The notes under the pieces were generated by a model that was given only the letters and a program-made list of their open reading frames with translations, was not told the origin of the DNA and did not search any database. A program made the position numbers and the translations under genes. From the NCBI GenBank assembly GCA_946803715.1, contig CAMPET010000034.1:258768-290006 (forward strand): a stretch of 31,239 nucleotides of DNA, written 5' to 3'. This stretch comes from Beroe ovata. Taxonomy: Eukaryota; Ctenophora; Nuda; Beroida; Beroidae. Shown here in pieces: positions 1 through 9,593 of this stretch (position 1 is the first letter of the stretch; the number at the start of each line of letters is the position of its first letter).

Positions 1-34
<34 letters not shown>
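1..34. repeat. TG microsatellite at window edge
   Basis: Nearly pure TG dinucleotide run cut by the window start. Confidence 0.95.
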
Positions 35-37
<3 letters not shown>

Positions 38-792
38 TATCTATAATATACATGCTGTCCGAAGACTGAATTGTGCACAGATTGTGTGGTGGAAATAATG
101 ATGTCACACGCAGGGAGGGGGGGGAAGTCTTATTAAAGATGTGATGTAATGGTGAGTTCTATAATACATGATGATATGATGCAATGACGAAATATGGGGA
201 CTGGGGAGTGTTCCATAGAAATATTGAGAATGAAGAGCGCACGTAGATGACCAATGATGAAAATTAAATAAGAATTATTTTTTCTCATGAAGCAATTATG
301 AACTGTAAGAATGTGCTGAGAAAAGGTATGCAATTGACAAGGAATTCTCTCGACTAATTCACCAAAATAATATACCTAATAACTGATTATAGCGGTCTAA
401 AAACTCGATTTAATATTCCAAGAATGTTGAGAAAACTAGGACAACATTGGGTGATGAATTGAGTGATGATGAAAATGCGTGGGAAACGTCTACACTGTGA
501 TGAGAATTCTAGCCGAAAGCTGTTTCAGTCAACAATATCGCTACGATTAACTCAAGCTATATAGGTTTGGAATACCAAAAGAGCCAAAACTGAAAAAAAA
601 GTATTGATACAAAGGCAAAATATAAGCAATATCGAGGAACAAAATCGTTAAAAAAGACAGGAAAATAACAACAAGTACATTCGACTTCAAGGCACAATCC
701 CTCTCTCTCTCTCTCTGCCAGTATATTTTGCTTGTTCTCACTGGATTACAGCAGCTGCTGGGGAATCCAAGGTAGTATAGACTAACGATCGA
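1..792. other. Left edge: no gene seen
   Basis: Starts inside a TG microsatellite (1-34) and includes a CT run at 701-716. The minus-strand frames at 133-333 and 547-828 have no splice or family support. Confidence 0.5.
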
Positions 793-920
793 CCAATCCG
801 GAACTAGCACGTGACTGGGATCAGCCAATCAGAGAGCGGGGAGTTGGGACGTTGTTAGGGCGGTTGCCAAGGGCGAATTGATAAGGACTGCATCTATTAT
901 ACCGTTCATCTATATAAATA
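793..920 (+). promoter_or_regulatory. Promoter-like CCAAT / CACGTG / CCAAT module with TATA box
   Basis: CCAAT at 793-797, CACGTG at 808-813, a second CCAAT at 825-829, then TATATAAATA at 911-920. About 90 bp further on comes ATGGTGCCATTTAAAG followed by a consensus donor GTGAGT. The order fits a plus-strand RNA polymerase II promoter (NF-Y and bHLH-type sites), but I found no convincing downstream coding exons. Confidence 0.4.
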
Positions 921-1480
921 CACACGGAGTATTGTACATAATGATCGGAGATAGTACTTGATAGATTGAGTATGAGAGTAGTATACAGAAACGGGGGAAC
1001 TCAGAGCCAAATGGTGCCATTTAAAGGTGAGTACCGTTATATGATCCGAAATTTGTGAAAAATCTGTGATCTTGATAAAGATACGGCACATTACTAACGT
1101 GTGAGTCACAAGACATATAATATGAAAAAAAACTGTGAAATTCTGCCACGTGACAGAATTCTATATAATGCCAGAATCGGGATAAGTTTAACTTAGTCTG
1201 CGCCTCATACAATGAAGAACACCAGAAGTCTGGGGAAAAGTGTGATTTATTTGGGGGGATATGAGAAAAACGGGAAATAGTTAGGTAATGCCTAACTATA
1301 AGCGTGCGTGCATGTGCCCATGCCCCATGGCACCTAAAAACATTGTTGTCGCTTGACTAGAATCGACGAAAACATAGATTTGAAGAGAATATGGGGTTGT
1401 CCCTGTCTCATTGATAATTAATGATCAATAACCGTGGCAGTGTGGCACTCCTACTTACTGTTTCGATACGAGCGTGCTTA

Positions 1481-1921
1481 CACTCAGTTTTTTCTATAAG
1501 AAACTCTCTATAAGAAACTGAGCCTAGGATTTCCGAAAATTTAAGAAACTTAGCCTAGAATCCTGGAAAAATTAAGAAACTACGTTGATTTGCAATTAAG
1601 AAACTAAGAAACTTTGAGCCTAAAATTCTCAAATTTGTGTACAGAATCCTAGTACAACGATGATTCTATCAACAGAAGACCCCAGCCCCTTCACTTCTAT
1701 CCGCATACCACACATTTGCCACATCTGATAGACATTTTGAGAACACCGATGGTATAGACTTCTGAATTCAGTACAACTATGTTGACTCATGTTAGTTTCG
1801 AAAATTGTATAGGATACAGAAATAAGAAACCAGTTAAGAAACTTGTAGGCTCAAAATCGCGGAAAAATAAGAAACCTCTAGCCTAGGATTTCCATAAGTT
1901 TCTTATAAAAAAAACTGAGTG
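1481..1921. mobile_element. MITE-like non-autonomous DNA transposon, 441 bp, TA target duplication
   Basis: Terminal inverted repeats at 1481-1505 (CACTCAGTTTTTTCTATAAG and five more bases) and 1897-1921 match over 25 bp with one mismatch. TA occurs on both sides (1479-1480 and 1922-1923). The paralogous sequence near 3690 has the undisturbed site with a single TA. The interior has no ORF but repeats TAAGAAAC many times and carries GCCTAGGATTTCC near both ends in the same orientation. TA duplication suggests mobilisation by a Tc1/mariner-type transposase; that family assignment is inference. Confidence 0.88.
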
Positions 1922-2652
1922 TATTGCTTATGATTCTTCAATGTGCAATCTCCGAGAGTAAGTACAATGTACATTGTACTTGTGTAAATTATACATTGTA
2001 CATCGCAGATTATACACACAGTGCACGCGGGAACTCTCCTGGCACATTTCCAAGATTCAGCCAAAGTTATGAACTTCCGTCTATCAAGCATATGTGAGAG
2101 GATGGCAATTCCGTGAGAAATTTGACACTCAGGAAGGAAATTTGTTTCCAGAGAATGAAGATTTTCAGCATGAATATGAGGAGAGGAAAGCGAGGATGTC
2201 AAATTCCAGGAATTCTTCGCTCGAGGATTATCAATCCGACCATTTTGATGGAAAAAACTTCTGATTCCGGACAAAAGTCACGTCAAAGAGAAGTAGCCGG
2301 AATATCGTCATTAATATCAGAATTGGCTAATAGACCATGATGTAATGATCCCTGTATTGCAAAGAATAGCGCGTATCATTATGCTGCTGCAGCTATTGGG
2401 CAATTGTGCAAGCCACGCCCTATCATCAACACAATGTGTATTCATTCAGGTGTGGTGTACTGGTGTAGTAGCATAAACAAAGTTAGAATGAACGCAATTT
2501 ATACAATTTTAGAATGTACATTGTACAGTACACTCTCAATATACGTTATACATTGAGTATGGCAGTGTAGAATGGCGGGCTGTCCTCCGCCCTATACATT
2601 TACAGACACTTTACTCACCGCTGTAGATAGATAGTGTGTACTGGACTTCAGA

Positions 2653-2725
2653 CCAATGGTATTGCAAGTAGGTGAGTCACGTGACAATCGAATGAACCAA
2701 TGAAATCGCGAGTTACAGTCACGTG
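2653..2725 (+). promoter_or_regulatory. CCAAT / CACGTG module, end of repeat copy 1
   Basis: CCAAT at 2653-2657 and 2697-2701, CACGTG at 2678-2683 and 2720-2725. Same component order as the modules near 0.8, 4.5 and 6.5 kb. No TATA box or gene was identified downstream. Confidence 0.35.
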
Positions 2726-2858
2726 ATATGGGAACAACCAACGAAAATGCAGAAACCATACGGTCCCAGGAGTTTCAGTGGGGGCAATGTTGGGATATAC
2801 ATAATCCGGCTAAACGGTTATTATAACATGATATCCTCTTACAAGAGGTGGTCGTTTA

Positions 2859-2923
2859 GTTACCATGGTAACTCATTACCATGGTAATTGAGAGGGAGCG
2901 TGGTCTGTAATTACCTTGGTTAC
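2859..2923. promoter_or_regulatory. Cluster of RFX X-box-like palindromes
   Basis: GTTACCATGGTAAC (2859-2872) and ATTACCATGGTAAT (2875-2888) are two perfect 14-bp palindromes two bases apart; a third relative, ATTACCTTGGTTAC, is at 2910-2923. The first fits the metazoan RFX consensus RYYNYY-N(1-3)-RRNRAC exactly. RFX factors commonly drive ciliary genes. Which gene this would serve is not visible; cruciform formation is an alternative reading. Confidence 0.45.
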
Positions 2924-2957
2924 ACAATGCACTAGATGATAATGAGTACAGCAACAT

Positions 2958-3015
2958 TTACACACTTACACACACACACTTACACACACACACACTTACA
3001 CACACACACACACAA
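2958..3015. repeat. Interrupted CA microsatellite
   Basis: CA runs separated by regularly spaced TTACA interruptions. Confidence 0.9.
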
Positions 3016-3210
3016 ATATACAAGAGATGCACCTGTTGTTCTCCTATCTGGTAACAGCTGTCCTCAGCCATATCTTCTCAGCCACGCCTTTTATGGCGAT
3101 GAGATTGAGTCAACAGTAATTAGGTCATACTCGGATAATAATTAGTTAACTGTGACGTAATCCGAGTACAATTATTCTAGCTAACATCTGCTAATGACAG
3201 CATGTTTGTG

Positions 3211-3211
3211 N
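3211..3211. other. Unknown base (assembly join or ambiguity)
   Basis: Single N four bases before repeat copy 2. Other single Ns are at 5179 and 28783, both inside microsatellites. Confidence 0.95.
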
Positions 3212-3214
3212 CAT

Positions 3215-4605
3215 ATGGTGCCATTTAAAGGTAAGTGCCGTTTTAATGATCCGAAATTTGTGAAAAATCTGTGATCTAGATAAAGATGCAGCTCATAATA
3301 ACAGCTATTATATGAGTCACGAGACATATAATATGATAAAAAACTGTGAAATTCTACAGCTTGACAGAATATAATGTCAGCATGAATCGGGATAAGTTTA
3401 AGTTAGTCAGCGCTGCGTACCATGAAGAACACCAGAAGTCTGGGGAAAAGTGTGATTTATTTGGGGGGGGGGGGAAATATGAAAGAAACGGGAAATAGTT
3501 AGGTAATGCCTAACTATAAGCGTGCGTGCATGTGCCCATGGCACCTAAAAACATTGTTTTCGCTTGACTAGAATCGACGAAAACATAGATTTGAAGAGAA
3601 TATGGGGTTATCCCTGTCTCATTGATTATGAATGACCAATAACCGTGGCAGTGTGGCACTCCTACTTACTGTTTCGACACGAGCGTACTTATTGCTTATG
3701 ATTCTTCAATGTGCGATCTCCGAGAGTAAGTACAATGTGCAATTACCATGTGTGTACATTGTACTTGTGTACATTGTACATTGTACATCGCAGATTATAC
3801 ACACACATTGCACGCCACCAACTGGGAACTCTTCTGGCGCATTTCCAAGATTCAGCCAAAGCTATGAACTTCCGTCCATCAAGCATATGTGAGTGGATGG
3901 CAATTCCGTGAGAAATTTGACACTCAGGAAGGAAATTTGTCTCCAGAGAATGAAGATATTCAGCATGATAAAGAGAGGAAAGCGAGGATGTCAAATTCCA
4001 TGAATTCTTCCACCGAGGATAATCAATCCGACCATTTTGATGGAAAAACTTCTGATTCAGGACGAAAGTCACGTCAAAAACCTTCTCTCATTGTGTCAAA
4101 GAGAAGTAGTCGGAACATCCTCATTAACATCAGAATTGGCTAATAGACCATGATGTAATGATCCATGTATTGCAAAGAATAGCACGTATTATTATGCTGC
4201 TGCAGCTATTGGGCAATTGTGCAAGCCACGCCCTATCATCAACACAATGTGTATTCATTCAGGTATGGTGTAGTAGCATTAACAAAGTTAGAATAAACGC
4301 AATTTGTACAATTATAGAATGTACATTGTACAGTACACTCTCAATATACGTTATACATTGAGTATGGCAGTGTAGAATGGCGGGCTGTCCTCCGCCCTAT
4401 ACATTTACAGACACTTTACTCATCACTGTAGATAGATAGTGTGTACTGGACTTCAGACCAATGGTATTGCGAGTAGGTGAGTCACGTGACATGGAATGAA
4501 CCAATGAAATCGCGAGTTACAGTCACGTGATATGGGAACAGCCAACGAAAATGCAGAAACCATACGGTCCCAGGAGTTTCAGTGGGGGCAATGTTGGGAT
4601 ATACA
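3215..4605. repeat. Direct repeat copy 2 (without the MITE)
   Basis: Second copy of the 1011-2801 sequence, in the same orientation, lacking the insertion at 1481-1921 and so preserving the empty target site. The unknown base at 3211 lies four bases before it. An 84-codon hydrophilic frame at 3889-4143 is present, but copy 1 carries a one-base insertion in the same frame, and nearly all differences between the copies in that frame change the amino acid. This argues against protein constraint. Tandem duplication and misassembled second haplotype are both possible. Confidence 0.9.
4458..4529 (+). promoter_or_regulatory. CCAAT / CACGTG module, end of repeat copy 2
   Basis: CCAAT at 4458-4462 and 4501-4505, CACGTG at 4483-4488 and 4524-4529. 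This is the duplicated counterpart of the 2653-2725 module; all four core sites are unchanged between the copies. Confidence 0.35.
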
Positions 4606-4735
4606 GGGGGGGCCAAGTCTAATTTTGGGCAATTTTGGGTAATTTTGGGCAACAATTTTTTGTCCAATTTTCAAAAAATAGGGTAAATTTGGACAAAATT
4701 GGACAAAATTGGACACTTTTTTGTGTCCATTTCTT
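4606..4735. repeat. Short direct and inverted repeats of AATTTTGGGC / TTGGACAAAA
   Basis: AATTTTGGG occurs three times between 4620 and 4650, then ATTTTTTGTCCAATTTT faces TTTGGACAAAATTGGACAAA so the stretch can fold as a long imperfect hairpin. It begins immediately after repeat copy 2 ends. No coding potential is seen. Confidence 0.6.
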
Positions 4736-7700
4736 CTAGAGCTCTATAGATTCATCGGTAAGACCAAAGAATATCGTCTCCATTCAACCGATACAGTACT
4801 GGGCAATAATGATTGCTGTTATCAAACTCCCCAGCAATCAATAATCTCTTTATTCTACCATCTAAAAATGTACAACATAATGCAGAATATGTGTGATGGA
4901 AAGTTCGAGTTTATATGTAGTGGCAAGGGTTATGTAATGCTCATACGTTGAAATATGTGTCTTTGCGACAGCAGCCTTCTCTAAGGAATCCCGAACAAAA
5001 GTCTTTTCATGCGAATCGCACCCAGTCCCACGAGAGCAGGTACTCACATCAATTTGCTGCGAGTCCTCACAAAGAACCTTGACAAGATTTAAACTATCTG
5101 ACTCAAATTTCATTATCTTAGGTCTAGGAGAGGAACATTTGAAACAGCACTGCCTCCTTCTAAAGTTAGTGGAATCGCNTGTGTGTGTGTGTGTGGCGGA
5201 GCACTGGCATTGTCCATTATGATGTAATGTACCTACTTAACATAGCCAATACCTACACACACACGTCACACAGTAGGACAGCGATGTTTTAGTTGTCATG
5301 GTGATAGATATAACGCTTGGCATTATGACAAGTCTGTCACTGATCTCAACTAACATATCATCAAGTCATACAATATTAATAGAGCTAGACAGTCTATGAC
5401 AATAAAGTCAAGGTGATCACTAATCAGTACATCATCGAGATTACGGAGATTACTCCATATGCTCTCTTTATAACCCAGGCAGGCGTGGCATGCCTTATTA
5501 TCTTATAAAAAGGGTGCAGAAGTGAAGAATGAATATTTGAAAAGGAAAATTCGCGAACAATCATTTCCTGTTTCCTTCTTGGAAAGAAACAATCTATGAA
5601 ACAAAACTTAAAGGAATACGAACAATTACTTTGTAGCAAAGTTGTATCTTCTTCCCTTGTAGATGGTTATGTGACGCAAAAACATATAATGGGAAGATGT
5701 GCAGTGAATGCCAATAAAGGCTAAGCTTATAGGTTTCAAGGGCATGTTAAAACCAATTTTCCATCGATTAGTAATAACACTGAATTCGAGATAGCCTTTG
5801 CCGTTTCAATGAAAAACTATCATAGCTACCGACTACTCAGGTACCTCAAGAAATAAAATAAGAAATAAGATAGATACAAACTGGAAATTTAATTTATTCC
5901 AGATAAATAATACAAACTCTGGCGAAAAAACATACATATCGCTACAAAAACAAAGCAAAATTTGATTCCGCGCGACCAATTTAACTCGGTCTTTGCGTCT
6001 TTCGCCTGTCAGCAGTTCACTCGTCAAAAGTATAAGATTTTAACTAAAATTATAGCACGCTTAAAACCTACTCTGATATCAGTTAATTAAGGGAACTGTA
6101 CATTGACATACATTGTGTGAGCATCAACAGTGATGGGCTGTATCTATCAGGTTTGTATATCATCATTATATGTCATGAGACAGGTGCATTGGCCACATTT
6201 CACAGAATAAAAAGCGGGAATAGGGTGTGGTATTTACTCGTTCCTAGGATTCAGGTTTCTAATCATCGGTACTAGCAGTTGCAGGATTTGTTATGTCCCC
6301 CAATGGAAGAACTATCATCATTCTCACCCCAAACATCGTCAATTCATCATGTTATGCACTCTATGCAGAGCAAAAGGTCATGAGGTGTACATACAGATAT
6401 ATTGGTGTGTTATTCAGCGTTTGTTTGGTTGTTCCAAGTCATTGACCCTACTCTCATAATATAATGGTAAGAGCTCTTGTGGAGCTGCACCAATCAGACT
6501 ACTCCATGTGGAACATGAGACCCAATCAGAGACAGCTAACTGTGGTCATGTGACTCATCAAAACCAATGGGAGTATGTAATGTGATGTGTGGATTAAACA
6601 GCTGACGGTGAATATAATATACCAGCCACCTGAGTTGAATCTTATTACCTGGATATGTATGTGTGATTGAACTACAATCACACACACTCTAACAGATGTA
6701 CATAGTCATCAGATATTGTGCAGAATTCGAATGAAGGTAACAGCTATTTTGGAGGGCATCATATTATCTAATATCTACAGTCACTATTATAGTAAGCTGA
6801 TTCTACCCTCGGAGCGTTGCAATGACGTAATACCGACGACAGTGCTCTTCAGGCACGCTTCATCCGGTACTGATTTATTACTGTGTTTACAGCAGGCGAA
6901 TCATATTATGTCGTCATGGTAACGATTTTGATGCAATTGTGACTTTAGAGATTCTTGCGAGGTTACATCGTTGAGGAAAGACATGTACTCAGCGTTGAAT
7001 GTTCAGGAAATTAGTAGGTATGTAAAAAATATTGGTAGCTTGAAATTGGTCTCATTATTTGCTTGTAGGATTGTTAAAATTTCATTTCAAATTTTTCATG
7101 GGCATTGATAATTGAATTTATAAGATTTTTCGATCAAATTTCAGTGAACTTTTTGGGTGATTATTCCACCTTGAATTAGTTTGCTAACTAAAATCAATCA
7201 AACACAAATAACAAATAGCCTATAAATTCATGTTCAAGTTAATGATTAGATACGTGATAAGATGATTGAATTGATAAATGAATTCGTGACAAGATATAAT
7301 AAGTATCAGATAAATAATCCAAAGCAATGTTAATGCTTGCAAAAATAACCTTTCATCATTCGAGAAGATGAGAACATGGGCTCTGAAATCATTATATTGT
7401 CAACTAAAGGAGCTTAATTCAGATTAATGTAGAAGTTCAATTATGTGGCTATCTTACATTTGACAATTGACTTAGTAAGTAAAATGATACTTGAATCTCA
7501 TATTATCAGCACATAACATTATGTTAATCTATTATGTATTGGAGTATAAAATACTTACGGTTAAAATAATAAATAAACTAGCTTGAGCCGTGCCATAAAA
7601 TATGAAAATACCTCCTAATATGATCACCACTTTCACTGATAAGATCTATGTGCCACACCCTCCTATGACTGACACAATCACAATCAAGTGACCTGAGCAT

Positions 7701-7748
7701 CTGGTTGCCTATGCATATTTATGTGGAAATAAAACCTATTTAGTAGCC
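4736..7748. other. About 3 kb without a recognised gene
   Basis: Holds a TG run with one unknown base (5179-5195) and the promoter-like module at 6490-6620. An X-box-like GTCGTCATGGTAAC lies at 6910-6923. An open plus-strand frame runs from about 4939 into the TG run, and the minus strand there has a donor-like GAT|GTGAGT; neither could be linked to other exons. The part below 7749 would include the 3' UTR of innexin A; I see no canonical AATAAA there on the minus strand. Confidence 0.5.
6490..6620 (+). promoter_or_regulatory. Promoter-like CCAAT / CATGTG module with AT-rich TATA-like box
   Basis: CCAAT at 6490-6494, 6522-6526 and 6564-6568, CATGTG at 6505-6510 and 6547-6552, then AATATAATAT at 6611-6620. 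It lies outside the duplicated block, so this is not a simple third copy. A short frame with a donor-like ATGAAG|GTAACA follows at about 6731. No gene could be built from it. Confidence 0.35.
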
Positions 7749-9593
7749 CTATACCGGAGTTTTACTAAAATCACTCTTTTTACTAGTCCTACCCTTGCCC
7801 CTACCCTCTTTGTTCGTTATACGACCTTGCTCTGTCCTTTTGTGGTAGTTAGCAATTAGGAGAGAGCAAATGATCTCCATTAGATCCTCAAAGACCTTTG
7901 GATTGGAATGCTGTGCACACAGCAGCAGGATATACCTTCCAGTAGTCCCAATATGAGTGTAAACCTTATGATATCGCTGGTGGTCCTTCAGGAGACTAAT
8001 GCGTAAAAACCGTTTGTAGCTCCCTGCTACAAACACAAATCTGAAAGTGGTGATGAGAATGGAGAGGATGTTGGTGCAGATCACAGTTATGAGAAGCATC
8101 CAAAACATGAGGAAGAAATATTGATTTCCAATATTCTGCGGGAGGACACATAGGAGTGATTCGGTACGGAGTCCAGTGGTGCCCCAAATCCTTATTTCAC
8201 ATGCCACCATTTTGGGAAATAGGATGTCCATGATTTGGTATGAAAGACCCTGAAAGAGGAAAAAAACTGGTTAACGACCTTATTTTTAGTTTTGCTGTCG
8301 TCATCTAGAGATTTTGGTAGGCATTACCGTGGGCATACTCTTCAATACATCATAGCCGTAGGTTGCAAAGTCTCCCTGTTCAAATACATGATCTGTGCCG
8401 TAAAACACCAGGAAACTCACAAGGAGATACAAAAGTTTCACTACCATAACTGAAACAAGTAATCAGGTCTATTGAAGTCCCTGAAAATGACTCATGATAT
8501 AAAGCACTGACTCATTGACTCAAATATGGAAATGGGATAGGCATGACCTACCAGTATAGAAAAGAGAATGTTTGTGGACTATCTGAGTGTATGGTTGTTC
8601 ATTGTTCATGAAAGGGTCAAGTTTGATGTAGAGCCATCTTGAAACATTGTCAACCTTTCTGGCCAGATCTTCTTCAGTGTAAGGCTGGGAATTTCATTGT
8701 CCGTTATAAGCATGCCTTCACGAGTTATAAGGTTTACACACTTCAAATGAGGAATTTGTTAATAGATTTTCTGTCGACACTCAAATTAAACTTTTATTTG
8801 TACACGCAAGCAGGTACTACATCCCGAGTGCTTTCAACATTACTGCGAACAGATTGTTGCTGGTGTGATATATTACCTCAATGTCACATGTCAGAGTTTT
8901 TAACATGGGCTTTATGTCATAGATGCCGCTCAGGTGTCTGAAGATGGTGTAAGGGAAGAAGAAAGCAACTCCTGCTGCACAGAAGTAGAATGGAACAAAC
9001 ATGTACCAAATGTGGTACACATGAGTAAAGGGCTTCACATCTTCTGGGTCTGGGCATTCAATTGGGGTTCCATTCTTCAAGAAATACCCAGGAAGGCAAG
9101 CAAGACCTTTCAATGGTGTTATACCTGTCAAAAGCAAAATCCTGTAGCAAAATATGTTGGTTATGAAAAGCAATCTGGAACGCTTTATTGATCTTATGCA
9201 AACCTGGATAAGGCACCTCATCTGGCCAAGACAACGAGTAAGCTTCCTTTAGGGTGAACAGGCCCTGAGCTGAACAGTAGTCCGTGACGAAAGCATCATT
9301 GTCATTTGCAAAGTTAAAACCTGTTTCCCTTGCTGCATCACCCACACAGTTTATTATTGTGCCCAAATTCTGAGGTTGGAAAGATTGGGTAACCTTCTCA
9401 ATAAGATAGAACATATTGGTTTGGAGCTCTAGGTGAATTGGTTTCTAACCTGACGTAACGTCATTATGGTCCCGGACATAATGCAAAACATAACCATGTA
9501 GTTTCTGTTCATCTGATCCCATCCATCATCGATACTTACAGATTTGACTGCAAAGAGTCCCTTGAAATTCCCTGAAATAAGATCAACCACCAT
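7749..9593 (-). CDS. Innexin A: four-pass gap-junction/hemichannel subunit, 6 exons, complete
   Basis: I rebuilt this from splice sites. Exons in transcript order: 9593-9450, 9369-9204, 9124-8877, 8684-8552, 8449-8328, 8249-7749 (TAG stop). Phases agree throughout and give 1314 nt, 437 aa. The ATG at 9593 is preceded in frame by a TAG. Innexins oligomerise into plasma-membrane channels or intercellular gap junctions. Approximate segments: TM1 residues 31-46, extracellular loop 1 47-146, TM2 147-166, cytoplasmic loop, TM3 231-252, loop 2, TM4 315-340, then a basic tail. Visible family marks: IDDGWDQ before TM1, DYC at 78-80, GLFTLKEAY, VPYPG, HIWYMFVPF into TM2, FFFPY, LFPKMVAC, LCVLPQN and VAGSYKRF. 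Loop cysteines are C56, C80, C113, C127 and C288, C305. Sequon NGT is at 121. Oddities: Ser replaces the Trp of the YCW motif, and the YYQWV-type motif reads WYMFV. Introns are only 78-192 bp. Family call is firm; exact orthology is not. Confidence 0.93.

Larger units (their letters stand above)
1011..2801. repeat. Direct repeat copy 1 (interrupted by a MITE)
   Basis: Begins ATGGTGCCATTTAAAGG and ends GGGATATACA, as does the sequence at 3215-4605. Outside the 441-bp insertion the two copies match along their whole length with substitutions and small indels; the first 300 bp are visibly more diverged than the rest. Flanks differ outside these limits. Both copies hold TGTACA-rich palindromes, a CCAAT/CACGTG module at the 3' end and a potential splice donor after the first 16 bases (GTGAGT here). 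No TG-CA LTR logic, primer-binding site or polypurine tract is visible, so I do not call it an LTR. Confidence 0.9.
2802..3214. other. Unique spacer between the two repeat copies
   Basis: Contains the X-box cluster, an interrupted CA microsatellite (about 2958-3015) and one unknown base at 3211. The 69-codon frame at 2936-3145 reads mostly through the CA repeat and is not credible as a gene. Confidence 0.6.

Noticed and set aside
1011-4605. LTR retrotransposon with two long terminal repeats
   Set aside because: The 413-bp interior has no coding sequence, primer-binding site or polypurine tract, and flanks show no target duplication.
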